From an uncultured Clostridia bacterium (GTDB lineage Bacteria; Bacillota; Clostridia; Christensenellales; Borkfalkiaceae), in assembly GCA_944327625.1 (NCBI GenBank), contig CALVHL010000007.1:1-64000 (forward strand): DNA of 64,000 bases. The letters are read 5' to 3'. Position numbers and translations under genes: made by a program. A model generated the notes under the pieces. That model was not told the DNA's origin, searched no databases, and saw nothing but the letters and a program-made list of their open reading frames with translations. Of this stretch, positions 33,571 to 41,132 are shown one piece after another; position 1 is the stretch's first letter; the number at the start of each line of letters is the position of its first letter.

Positions 33571-36285
33571 ATGAAATTGAAAGTTAAAGAAGTAAGGGGC
33601 GGCGCAGGGCGCAAGCTGAGCGCGAGGACGATGCGCAACGCCCTCGGCAGGGAGACTGCGGAGAGAATGAGGTATTCCGCCGCGCACTCCGTCGACAAGA
33701 CCTATAAGCTGATCGGCTGCGACAGGGGCGGGCTGGACGCCGAGAAAGTCGCGCTCATGCGCGAACGCTACGGCGCAAACGTCATACGCGTCGCCGAGAG
33801 CAAGTCGGCTTTAAGGCGGCTTGCCGAGGCGTTCGTCAACCCGTTTTCGGCGATACTGTTCGCGCTGGCGATAATTTCGCTGTTCACGGACGTAATATTT
33901 GCCGCCGCCGAGGACAAAAATCCCGCAACGGTCATAATAATCGCGGCAATGCTGCTCATCTCAGGCACTCTGCGCTTTATCGAGGACAGTCGCTCGGACA
34001 GCGCGGTGCGCAGACTTGCGGGAATGGTCAGCACTACCGCAACCGTCGAAAGGGAGGAGGGAGTGTGCGAAATTCCCCTTTCCGAAGTGGTCGTCGGCGA
34101 CATAGTCCGCCTGTCCGCGGGCGATATGCTCCCCGCCGACATTAGGATAATAGCGGCGAAAGATCTGTTCGTCAGCCAGTCCGCGCTGACGGGCGAGAGC
34201 GAGCCCGTCGAAAAGACGTCGCTCGTCGTCAGGGACAGCCGCGCCCTGACCGAGTGCGACAATCTCGCATTCATGGGCAGCAACGTCATAAGCGGCAGCG
34301 GTACGGGCATAGTGCTCGCCGCGGGCGGCGGCACCATGTTCGGCAGCATAGCGGGTACGCTTTCGGTCAAGCCGCCCAAGACCGAGTTTGAAAAGGGCAT
34401 GAGCAGGGTTTCGTGGCTGCTCATAAAGTTCATGCTCGTAATGGTGCCGATAGTGCTGATATTAAACGGCCTCCTGAAGGGCGATTGGGCGGAGGCGCTG
34501 TTATTCGCCGTGTCCGTGGCGGTGGGGCTCACCCCCGAGATGTTGCCGATGATAGTCACTTCGGCGATGGCTAAGGGCTCGGTTGCGATGAGCCGCAAGA
34601 AGGTAATAGTCAAGCGCATGCACGCAATACAGAACCTCGGCGCGATAGACATACTCTGCACGGACAAGACGGGCACGCTCACGCAGGACAGGGTAGTGCT
34701 CGAACGCCACCTCAACGTGCACGGCGAGGAGGACGACAGGGTGCTCCGCCATGCGTGGCTGAACAGCTATTTCCAGACGGGGCTCAAAAACCTCATAGAC
34801 GTCGCCGTAATAGAGCGGTTCAACGAGGTGTTCGGCGCAGGAATGGAACAGAGCTATATAAAGACGGACGAAATTCCCTTCGATTTCACCCGCCGCAGAA
34901 TGAGCGTTATCATCTCCGACAGGGCGGGCAAGACGCAGCTCATAACCAAGGGCGCGGTGGAGGAAATGCTCGGCTGCTGCGACTTTGCCGAATACGGCGG
35001 CAAGGTCGAGAAGATGACGGAAGATTTGCGCCGCTTCATAATATCCAAGGCGGACGAACTCAATACCGAGGGAATGAGGGTTATCGCCGTCGCGCAGAAG
35101 AAGGTGCGCGGCGAGGCGGGCTCGTTCTCGGTAGAGGACGAGAGCGGCATGGTGCTCATGGGCTATCTCGCCTTTCTCGATCCGCCCAAGCCGACGGCGG
35201 CTAAGGCGATAGCCGAACTCGGCAGGCGCGGGGTTAAGGTAAAGGTGCTCACGGGTGACAGCGAAAAGGTGACGGCGGCAATCTGCGGACAGGTCGGACT
35301 ATGCGCCGACGAAATAGTGCTCGGCTCTCAGCTCGACGGGCTGGACGACGGGGAACTCGCCGCGCTCGCAGAGAGGGTTTCGGTATTTGCCAAGCTCTCG
35401 CCCGCACAGAAAGCGCGCGTGGTCGGCGTATTGCGCGACGCGGGGCATACGGTCGGGTATATGGGCGACGGAATAAACGACGCTTCGGCAATGGTGCAGG
35501 CGGATGTCGGAATATCCGTCGATACCGCCGTCGACATAGCCAAGGAGGCGGCCGACATAATACTGCTCGAAAAGGATCTGACCGTGCTCGAAGACGGCAT
35601 AACCGAGGGCAGAAAGACCTACGCCAACATGATAAAGTACGTCAAGATGACCGTCGCGTCCAACTTCGGCAATATGCTCTCCGTGCTCGCGGCGAGCGCG
35701 TTCCTTCCCTTCCTGCCCATGGCGGCAATACAACTCGTGCTGCTCAATCTCATATACGACGTATCATGCTCGGCAATTCCGTGGGACAACGTCGACGAGC
35801 AGTATCTCATGGTGCCCAGAAAGTGGGAGATAAAGTCGATAACGCGCTTCATGCTCAGTTTCGGGCCCGTCAGTTCGCTGTTCGACGTCGTGACTTTCGC
35901 CGCGCTGTACTTCATAATCTGCCCCGCAGCCTGCGGCGGCGGGTATGCCGCGCTGAGCGAGGAGATGAGGGAGACTTTCGTTGCCGTATTCCGCGCGGGG
36001 TGGTTTATCGAGTCCATGTGGACGCAGACTCTGATAATTCACTTTATCCGCACGTCAGAGCTGCCCTTCATAAGAAGCCGCGCTTCGTGGCAGGTCACGG
36101 CGCTCACGGCGGCGGGCATAGCCGTGCTGACGGCAATACCCTTTACTCCGCTCGGCGAAGTGATAGGGCTGAGCGCCCCGCCCGCGCAGTATTTCATATT
36201 GCTTATCGCCGTGGTTGCGGCATATATGGCGCTCGTCACCCTCGTAAAATATCTCTACGTCAGGCGTTTCGGCGAACTGTTATAG
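33571..36285 (+). CDS. mgtA: Magnesium-translocating P-type ATPase (MgtA/MgtB type)
   Basis: A 904-residue P3B-type ATPase that imports Mg2+. Seen: an N-terminal cation-ATPase domain, two membrane segments, the actuator motif LTGESEPVEK, the phosphorylation motif DKTGTLT (Asp about 365), MGDGINDA hinge, and C-terminal membrane segments (NFGNMLSVLAASAFLPFLPM). Start at ATG 33571, nine bases after the ribosome site shared with the upstream reading-frame stop; the frame extends upstream to 33529 but without a ribosome site. Controlled by the M-box and a second leader stage, so expected to be expressed when Mg2+ is low. Confidence 0.95.
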   Translation: MKLKVKEVRGGAGRKLSARTMRNALGRETAERMRYSAAHSVDKTYKLIGCDRGGLDAEKVALMRERYGANVIRVAESKSALRRLAEAFVNPFSAILFALAIISLFTDVIFAAAEDKNPATVIIIAAMLLISGTLRFIEDSRSDSAVRRLAGMVSTTATVEREEGVCEIPLSEVVVGDIVRLSAGDMLPADIRIIAAKDLFVSQSALTGESEPVEKTSLVVRDSRALTECDNLAFMGSNVISGSGTGIVLAAGGGTMFGSIAGTLSVKPPKTEFEKGMSRVSWLLIKFMLVMVPIVLILNGLLKGDWAEALLFAVSVAVGLTPEMLPMIVTSAMAKGSVAMSRKKVIVKRMHAIQNLGAIDILCTDKTGTLTQDRVVLERHLNVHGEEDDRVLRHAWLNSYFQTGLKNLIDVAVIERFNEVFGAGMEQSYIKTDEIPFDFTRRRMSVIISDRAGKTQLITKGAVEEMLGCCDFAEYGGKVEKMTEDLRRFIISKADELNTEGMRVIAVAQKKVRGEAGSFSVEDESGMVLMGYLAFLDPPKPTAAKAIAELGRRGVKVKVLTGDSEKVTAAICGQVGLCADEIVLGSQLDGLDDGELAALAERVSVFAKLSPAQKARVVGVLRDAGHTVGYMGDGINDASAMVQADVGISVDTAVDIAKEAADIILLEKDLTVLEDGITEGRKTYANMIKYVKMTVASNFGNMLSVLAASAFLPFLPMAAIQLVLLNLIYDVSCSAIPWDNVDEQYLMVPRKWEIKSITRFMLSFGPVSSLFDVVTFAALYFIICPAACGGGYAALSEEMRETFVAVFRAGWFIESMWTQTLIIHFIRTSELPFIRSRASWQVTALTAAGIAVLTAIPFTPLGEVIGLSAPPAQYFILLIAVVAAYMALVTLVKYLYVRRFGELL

Positions 36286-36359
36286 GAGTATTTTACGATA
36301 TTGCGGCGGGCGTCGCCCCGCAGAAAGCGCCTTCGCCTGCAAATTTTTTAGATTATTCA

Positions 36360-36396
36360 GTGCGCCGTCGGGCAGTCCGCCCGACGGCGCACAAAT
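36360..36396 (+). terminator. Terminator after mgtA
   Basis: GTGCGCCGTCGGGC / GCCCGACGGCGCAC perfect 14-base-pair stem followed by AAATTT; the T-run is short. Confidence 0.6.
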
Positions 36397-36461
36397 TTCC
36401 TGCCAGCATAATATGAAGGTGTGACAGACAGCGGTATTGAGAAAAAATGGGTGAATAAATC

Positions 36462-36512
36462 ATGCCATAACGGGAGCCAGATTTACAATCGGGCTCCCGT
36501 TATGGCATTTAA
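36462..36512. terminator. Bidirectional terminator between mgtA and the TIR gene
   Basis: A perfect 17-base-pair stem, ATGCCATAACGGGAGCC with GGCTCCCGTTATGGCAT, and a 13-base loop; T-runs on both strands (TTTAAATTAAAATT on plus, ATTTATTCACCC on minus). Confidence 0.8.
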
Positions 36513-36549
36513 ATTAAAATTGAATACAAGGTATTTAAGAAGCAAGCAA

Positions 36550-37902
36550 TTATAGAGAGTTGGTTATTTCCTTACATTCCTGAATAATTTTCTCAATCGC
36601 GTCCTTATCTTCAAGATTTATATCGGGGCTTACGCTGCATTGCTGCGAGATAGTATATATAAGTTGCGGGTTGAGAAACTGGCTCATATTTCTATGACAA
36701 TGATAGACAAGCTGGTTTACTTCAAAGCCGCTCATATCGGGTTTCCTTTTAATTGCGAGTATGTCTTTATAGGTCTGAATTTTCTCATCGTTGAGGAGGG
36801 GCGACCAGGAATTTATAAGCCCTATCATGCGGTCAACTGCCATGGAAATGCTCATAAGTATGGGTACGAAAGGCTTTTCAAAATTATTCATCTGTTTGAT
36901 TTCGAAATAGCAGTTATCGCTTTCAAAGAAGTTTTCCGAAAGAAAGACGAAAGCGGAATGACAGTTTTCGTGGTTGAGCGCAGCGTGAACATTATCCTTC
37001 CAGCCATCGCTTCCGGGGGTGGAGGATGTAATGTTTTTAAAATCGAGATAATAATTTATGCCAAGTTTATCAAGGAACAGGCATATTTCATAAACCCTTG
37101 CGCTGTTGGCGGCCGTATAGCATATAAACGAAAAGGGCTTAGAGAAATCGCACTTGCTCAGATAGGGGAGAATATCGCTTCCGTCAGATTCCATGTTTTT
37201 GAGCTTGCGGAGATCTATATTGATGCACTCTGCAAGAAGTTTTATAAAATTCTCGTCAAGCTCCGTGATGGGGCGAGGGGGATCTTCATAAGTATCTCCC
37301 GTATTCAGCCAGATGAGCTGACCGTCGCCGTTATAGACTTTGCCGATGACGAGCGGAACGGTTATTTTTTTGCCTGTCTGCGGATTAGTTATCAGGGTAT
37401 CGAAAAATATTTCTTTTTCGTGCAGTTTGTCCGTGTCGCCCCAACATATTTCGCCGTCGGCAAGTAAAAAATTGCTGGTAAGTGAGGAAAATGCGTGTAC
37501 TTGCTTGCAGTAGGCTGTTTTTGAATAGGGAACGTCCGTCTCTCTTTGAAAGTTGTTTACCTGATAGTTAAACATCTGCTGCAAAGTAATGTTTCTCGTC
37601 CTGCGATAAATTATGTCGTGGGTAACGATTAGCTTTTTCCCCGAATCGACGAATTCGTCAAGGCGGTCGCCTATTTTTTCTCTTTCCTTTTCGTCGGAGG
37701 AGAACTTTGTCACATCGGTCGATTGCAGCATTATTATGTCGTATTGCGAAAGATCGAATTCGTCGTGGCTGATTTGCCATATATCTTCGATAATTTCAAA
37801 TTCGCATTGCGGGCAGTAAGCGCTAACACGTTTAAGAAGGTGTCGCGAATAACTTTTTTTAAAATCAGCCCAATATAGTATTTTCAGATTGTTATTATCC
37901 AT
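36550..37902 (-). CDS. TIR domain protein with an N-terminal ThuA/amidotransferase-like domain
   Basis: A 450-residue cytoplasmic protein. Residues about 5-220 look like a ThuA/class I amidotransferase-type Rossmann fold (LKILYWADF, YDIIMLQSTDV, LDEFVDSGKKLIVTHDIIYR, GQLIWLNTGD); this call is moderate. Residues about 255-350 are a TIR domain: KPFSFICYTAANSARVYEIC, LDKLGINYYLDFKNI, HSAFVFLSENFFESDNCYFE, KPFVPILM. The SxxCxxE motif (Ser328, Cys331, Glu334) matches the catalytic-glutamate signature of NAD-cleaving TIR domains. About 100 further residues follow. It lies 19 bases after the GDPD gene, and both are more AT-rich than the core genome, suggesting horizontal gain. Defence or signalling role is inferred. 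Confidence 0.75.
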   Translation of the reverse strand: MDNNNLKILYWADFKKSYSRHLLKRVSAYCPQCEFEIIEDIWQISHDEFDLSQYDIIMLQSTDVTKFSSDEKEREKIGDRLDEFVDSGKKLIVTHDIIYRRTRNITLQQMFNYQVNNFQRETDVPYSKTAYCKQVHAFSSLTSNFLLADGEICWGDTDKLHEKEIFFDTLITNPQTGKKITVPLVIGKVYNGDGQLIWLNTGDTYEDPPRPITELDENFIKLLAECINIDLRKLKNMESDGSDILPYLSKCDFSKPFSFICYTAANSARVYEICLFLDKLGINYYLDFKNITSSTPGSDGWKDNVHAALNHENCHSAFVFLSENFFESDNCYFEIKQMNNFEKPFVPILMSISMAVDRMIGLINSWSPLLNDEKIQTYKDILAIKRKPDMSGFEVNQLVYHCHRNMSQFLNPQLIYTISQQCSVSPDINLEDKDAIEKIIQECKEITNSL

Positions 37903-37921
37903 GGTATCGCCTTACCGAAAG

Positions 37922-38671
37922 TTATTTTTTGTCGGGGATAATGCGTTCAAAGATGATATTGTCGGCAATATCCTTTGCCAGTGCTTCCTTTTCCTTTGAA
38001 TTTATCGTCCAGGTAAGTATTTTAAGCCCGCGTTTTTTTTGCTTTTCTACATATTTGTTTGGCAGATATATTATGTCGTAGGAAATAAAGTCTGCGTGAA
38101 TAAATCTGGCAACAGTCAGCGATTTGAGGGCATATTTGACTAATTTATTTTTTGGTTTCAGGTCATAAGAACTTAAAAAACCTGCCGAATACTTGTCTGT
38201 ATGCGTCTTTAAATATTTGACTGCGGCAGGATGAAACGACTGCAAGGCGACCATATCGGGATAGGGGTAGGTTTCAAGCAATTCAAGCAATGCGTCTGCC
38301 TGATTGTGGTCGAATACGCTTCCGAATTTCAGCTCTATGAGCAGGGGAACTTTGCCGTCGATAAGGTCAAGCAGATCTTTTAAAAGCGGAATGCGCTGCC
38401 CGTCTTTGAGGGGATAATTTTTAAGTTCTTCCGACGAAAGATTTTCAACGATTGCATTTTTGCCCGTCACTCTTTCAAGATTGCTGTCGTGTACGACTGC
38501 GAGTTGTCCGTCGGTTGTAAGATGGACGTCAATTTCTATCGCGTAATTATTTGCTATTGCCCTTCTGAAAGCTTCCATAGAGTTTTCGGATATTTCGGGC
38601 GTGTGCAAGCCGCGGTGAGCAATGGCGATATTTATAAAGTTATCATTAAGAGCTATTTTTTCAGGCTTCAT
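37922..38671 (-). CDS. Glycerophosphodiester phosphodiesterase family protein
   Basis: A 249-residue GDPD/UgpQ-type TIM-barrel protein with intact catalytic residues: HRG (His19, Arg20), the metal pair EID (Glu46, Asp48) and VVHD (His61), then LLIELKFGS and a C-terminal KILTWTINSKEK. No signal peptide or membrane segment, so it acts in the cytoplasm. The family hydrolyses glycerophosphodiesters to glycerol-3-phosphate and an alcohol. Here it is the first gene of a two-gene operon with a TIR protein, which is not a metabolic neighbourhood. AGAGG precedes the start. Confidence 0.88.
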   Translation of the reverse strand: MKPEKIALNDNFINIAIAHRGLHTPEISENSMEAFRRAIANNYAIEIDVHLTTDGQLAVVHDSNLERVTGKNAIVENLSSEELKNYPLKDGQRIPLLKDLLDLIDGKVPLLIELKFGSVFDHNQADALLELLETYPYPDMVALQSFHPAAVKYLKTHTDKYSAGFLSSYDLKPKNKLVKYALKSLTVARFIHADFISYDIIYLPNKYVEKQKKRGLKILTWTINSKEKEALAKDIADNIIFERIIPDKK

Positions 38672-38697
38672 TGCGCAATAACCTCTTTTTTGTTGAA

Positions 38698-38726
38698 TTT
38701 ATAAGTATTTTAACAGATTATGTCAG
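38698..38726 (-). promoter_or_regulatory. Promoter of the GDPD-TIR operon
   Basis: Minus strand: CTGACA, 17-base spacer, TATAAA, 27 bases before the GDPD start. Confidence 0.6.
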
Positions 38727-38921
38727 AAAAATCAATATTATAGATAAAATTTTGCCGATCATTGTCTTAATATCTTGTGTGCTCATAAATCGGCGGGAAT
38801 TTGTCTGAACAGATAATCAGTTTATTCCGCCGACGGTAACCGTTCGGGGCGAGGCGGCGGGGTTGCGCTCTGCACCGTTTTAAATTCCGCGGGGAGGGCG
38901 AATAAAAATTGTATATGGCAC

Positions 38922-38950
38922 TTGCATTTTAATACAAGATATGGTATAAT
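38922..38950 (+). promoter_or_regulatory. Promoter of the topoisomerase operon
   Basis: TTGCAT (38922-38927), 17-base spacer, TATAAT (38945-38950), about 97 bases before the first start codon. The leader contains a GC-rich stem (GCGCCGCTTCGGCGC) at about 39000-39014. Confidence 0.75.
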
Positions 38951-39047
38951 CATACAGATATATAATGTATAAGGGGATAATCGTCGTCTTGTCCGTGCGC
39001 GCCGCTTCGGCGCTCTCTGCGGCGTTGTCCCGATCGGGAAAATTTCA

Positions 39048-41129
39048 ATGGCTGAAAAGACTTATAACGCAAACGATCTGAAAGTACTTGAAGGGTTAGA
39101 GGCCGTCAGGGTAAGACCTGGTATGTATGTCGGCTCTACGGGCGTCAAGGGGCTTCATCATATTCTCTGGGAGATAGTCGACAACTCAATCGACGAGGCG
39201 GCTAACGGCTATGCCGACGAGATAACCGTCACCCTTCACGAGGACGGTTCGGCTTCGGTCGAGGACAATGGCAGAGGTATGCCCACGGACATCAACACCA
39301 AGACGGGAATGTCGGGCGTCGAACTCATCTTCACCAAGCTCCACGCGGGCGGCAAGTTCGACAGCGGCAACTATGCCTTTTCGGGCGGACTGCACGGCGT
39401 GGGCGCGTCGGTCACAAACGCGCTTTCCCGTTGGCTCAAAGTCGAGGTCTATCGCGGCACCGTATTTAAGATGAGCTTCACCTCCTCTTATGACAAGAAG
39501 CAGAAGAAGTGGCTGTGCGGCATACCCGACGGCGCAATAGTCGATACGGGCGAAAAGACCGCAAAGCGCGGCACATTCGTCCGCTTCATGCCCGACGCCG
39601 AGGTGTTTGAGACCATTGAATGGAACTATGACACGGTTGCCAAGCGCCTCAAAGAGCTGGCGTTCCTCAATAAGGGCGTAAAGATAAACTTCATAGACCT
39701 CCGCAAGCTCTACAAGACGGAGGAAGTGGCGACCGAGGACGGCGAACTCGTCCAGACCAAGGTGCAGCTCCCCGACAGAGAGCCCGTCAGCTATAAGTAC
39801 GACGGCGGCCTCGTCGATTTCGTCAACTATCTCAACGACGGCAAGACCTCGCTCTATGCCAAGCCGCTCTACTATTCAGCTGTCAAGGATATACAGATAA
39901 AGGGTGCGCCCGCTGGCAAGATAAAGGTAGAGTTTGCCATTTCCCACACTAAGGACGACGATGAAAATCTCTATTCCTTCGTCAACAACATATCGACCGT
40001 CGAGGGCGGCTATCACGAGATAGGCTTCCATAACGGACTTTTAAAAGCCGTCAACGAATACGCCCGAAACAACGGCTTTTTAAAGAGCAAAGATCCCGCG
40101 TTCGTCGCCGACGACGTAAAGGAGGGGCTGACCGCCGTCCTCACCGTCCAGCTCAACAATGTCGAGTTCGAGGGACAGACCAAGACCAAGCTCGGCAATC
40201 CCGAGGCGAAAGCGCCCGTCGAGCAGGCGGTCGTTGAGGGATTAACCCAGCTCATGAACGCGCGCGGCAACAAGCCCGTATTTGACGAAATAGCCAAGAA
40301 GGCAAAGTTTGCCGCCGACGACAGAATTAAGCACCGCGCCGAGCGCGACGTCGCAAAGGCGGCTTCCGAAAACGACGGGCTTAACCTCATCGGCAAGCTC
40401 GCGCCCTGCTCGGGCAAGAACCCCGAACTCAACGAACTGTTCATAGTCGAGGGCGATTCGGCGGGCGGCACGGCAAAGCAGGCGAGGGTGAGACAGTTCC
40501 AGTCGATACTGCCTTTGAGGGGCAAGCCGCTCAACGTGCAGAAAAAGAGCGCCTTGCAGGCTTTGCAGAACGAGGAGATCAAGACGCTCGTCTCGGCGAT
40601 AGGCGCGGGCTTCAACCGCACTTTCGAGGTCGAAAAGACGCGCTATAAAAAGGTAATAATACTCTCCGATGCCGACCAGGACGGCATGCACATTCGCTGC
40701 ATACTTCTGACCTTCTTCTTCAAGTATATGCGCGACCTGATTGCGGCGGGCTACGTCTATATCGGTATGCCGCCCCTCTACAAGGTCTATAAAAAGGACG
40801 TGGTGGAATACGCCTACGACGACAAGGAACTCGACGAAAAAATCAAGAAGGTCGGCAAGGGCTATTCCCTGCAACGCTACAAGGGACTGGGCGAGATGTC
40901 CGCCGACCAGCTGTGGGAGACGACGATGAACCCCGCGACGCGCAACCTCATTCAGGTCACGCTCGAGGACGTGTCGGAGGCGTCGAGCATGATAGAAATG
41001 CTCATGGGCGACAAGGTCGAGGGCAGAAAACAGTTCCTCGCCGAGAATGCCGACTTCAACAAGGTCGACGGCTTCATCGAAAGGGTTAATATCGAAAAGA
41101 GCGAAGGACAGAGCGGGGACGAGGTATAA
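39048..41129 (+). CDS. Type IIA DNA topoisomerase subunit B (ParE/GyrB family)
   Basis: A 693-residue ATPase subunit. GHKL ATPase motifs are intact: EIVDNSIDEA, EDNGRGMPTD, GGLHGVGASVTNAL; TOPRIM residues follow: IVEGDSAGGTAKQ, PLRGKPLNVQKK and SDADQDGMHIR. The C-terminus has LQRYKGLGEM. Length exceeds most GyrB of Firmicutes (about 640) by roughly 50 residues. Whether it is gyrase or topoisomerase IV is decided mainly by the partner, which lacks a GyrA box, so a ParE-type role is preferred. It ends four bases before subunit A. No dnaA, dnaN or recF lies nearby. Confidence 0.9.
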   Translation: MAEKTYNANDLKVLEGLEAVRVRPGMYVGSTGVKGLHHILWEIVDNSIDEAANGYADEITVTLHEDGSASVEDNGRGMPTDINTKTGMSGVELIFTKLHAGGKFDSGNYAFSGGLHGVGASVTNALSRWLKVEVYRGTVFKMSFTSSYDKKQKKWLCGIPDGAIVDTGEKTAKRGTFVRFMPDAEVFETIEWNYDTVAKRLKELAFLNKGVKINFIDLRKLYKTEEVATEDGELVQTKVQLPDREPVSYKYDGGLVDFVNYLNDGKTSLYAKPLYYSAVKDIQIKGAPAGKIKVEFAISHTKDDDENLYSFVNNISTVEGGYHEIGFHNGLLKAVNEYARNNGFLKSKDPAFVADDVKEGLTAVLTVQLNNVEFEGQTKTKLGNPEAKAPVEQAVVEGLTQLMNARGNKPVFDEIAKKAKFAADDRIKHRAERDVAKAASENDGLNLIGKLAPCSGKNPELNELFIVEGDSAGGTAKQARVRQFQSILPLRGKPLNVQKKSALQALQNEEIKTLVSAIGAGFNRTFEVEKTRYKKVIILSDADQDGMHIRCILLTFFFKYMRDLIAAGYVYIGMPPLYKVYKKDVVEYAYDDKELDEKIKKVGKGYSLQRYKGLGEMSADQLWETTMNPATRNLIQVTLEDVSEASSMIEMLMGDKVEGRKQFLAENADFNKVDGFIERVNIEKSEGQSGDEV

Positions 41130-41132
41130 GGT

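Noticed and set aside
36214-36240. Further repeat copy at the end of mgtA
   Set aside because: GCGGCATATATGGCG matches only the first half of the core and codes for an ordinary membrane helix; likewise the CTGCGGCATATATCC in lepA lies in a conserved VFCGIYP motif. Both fit chance.
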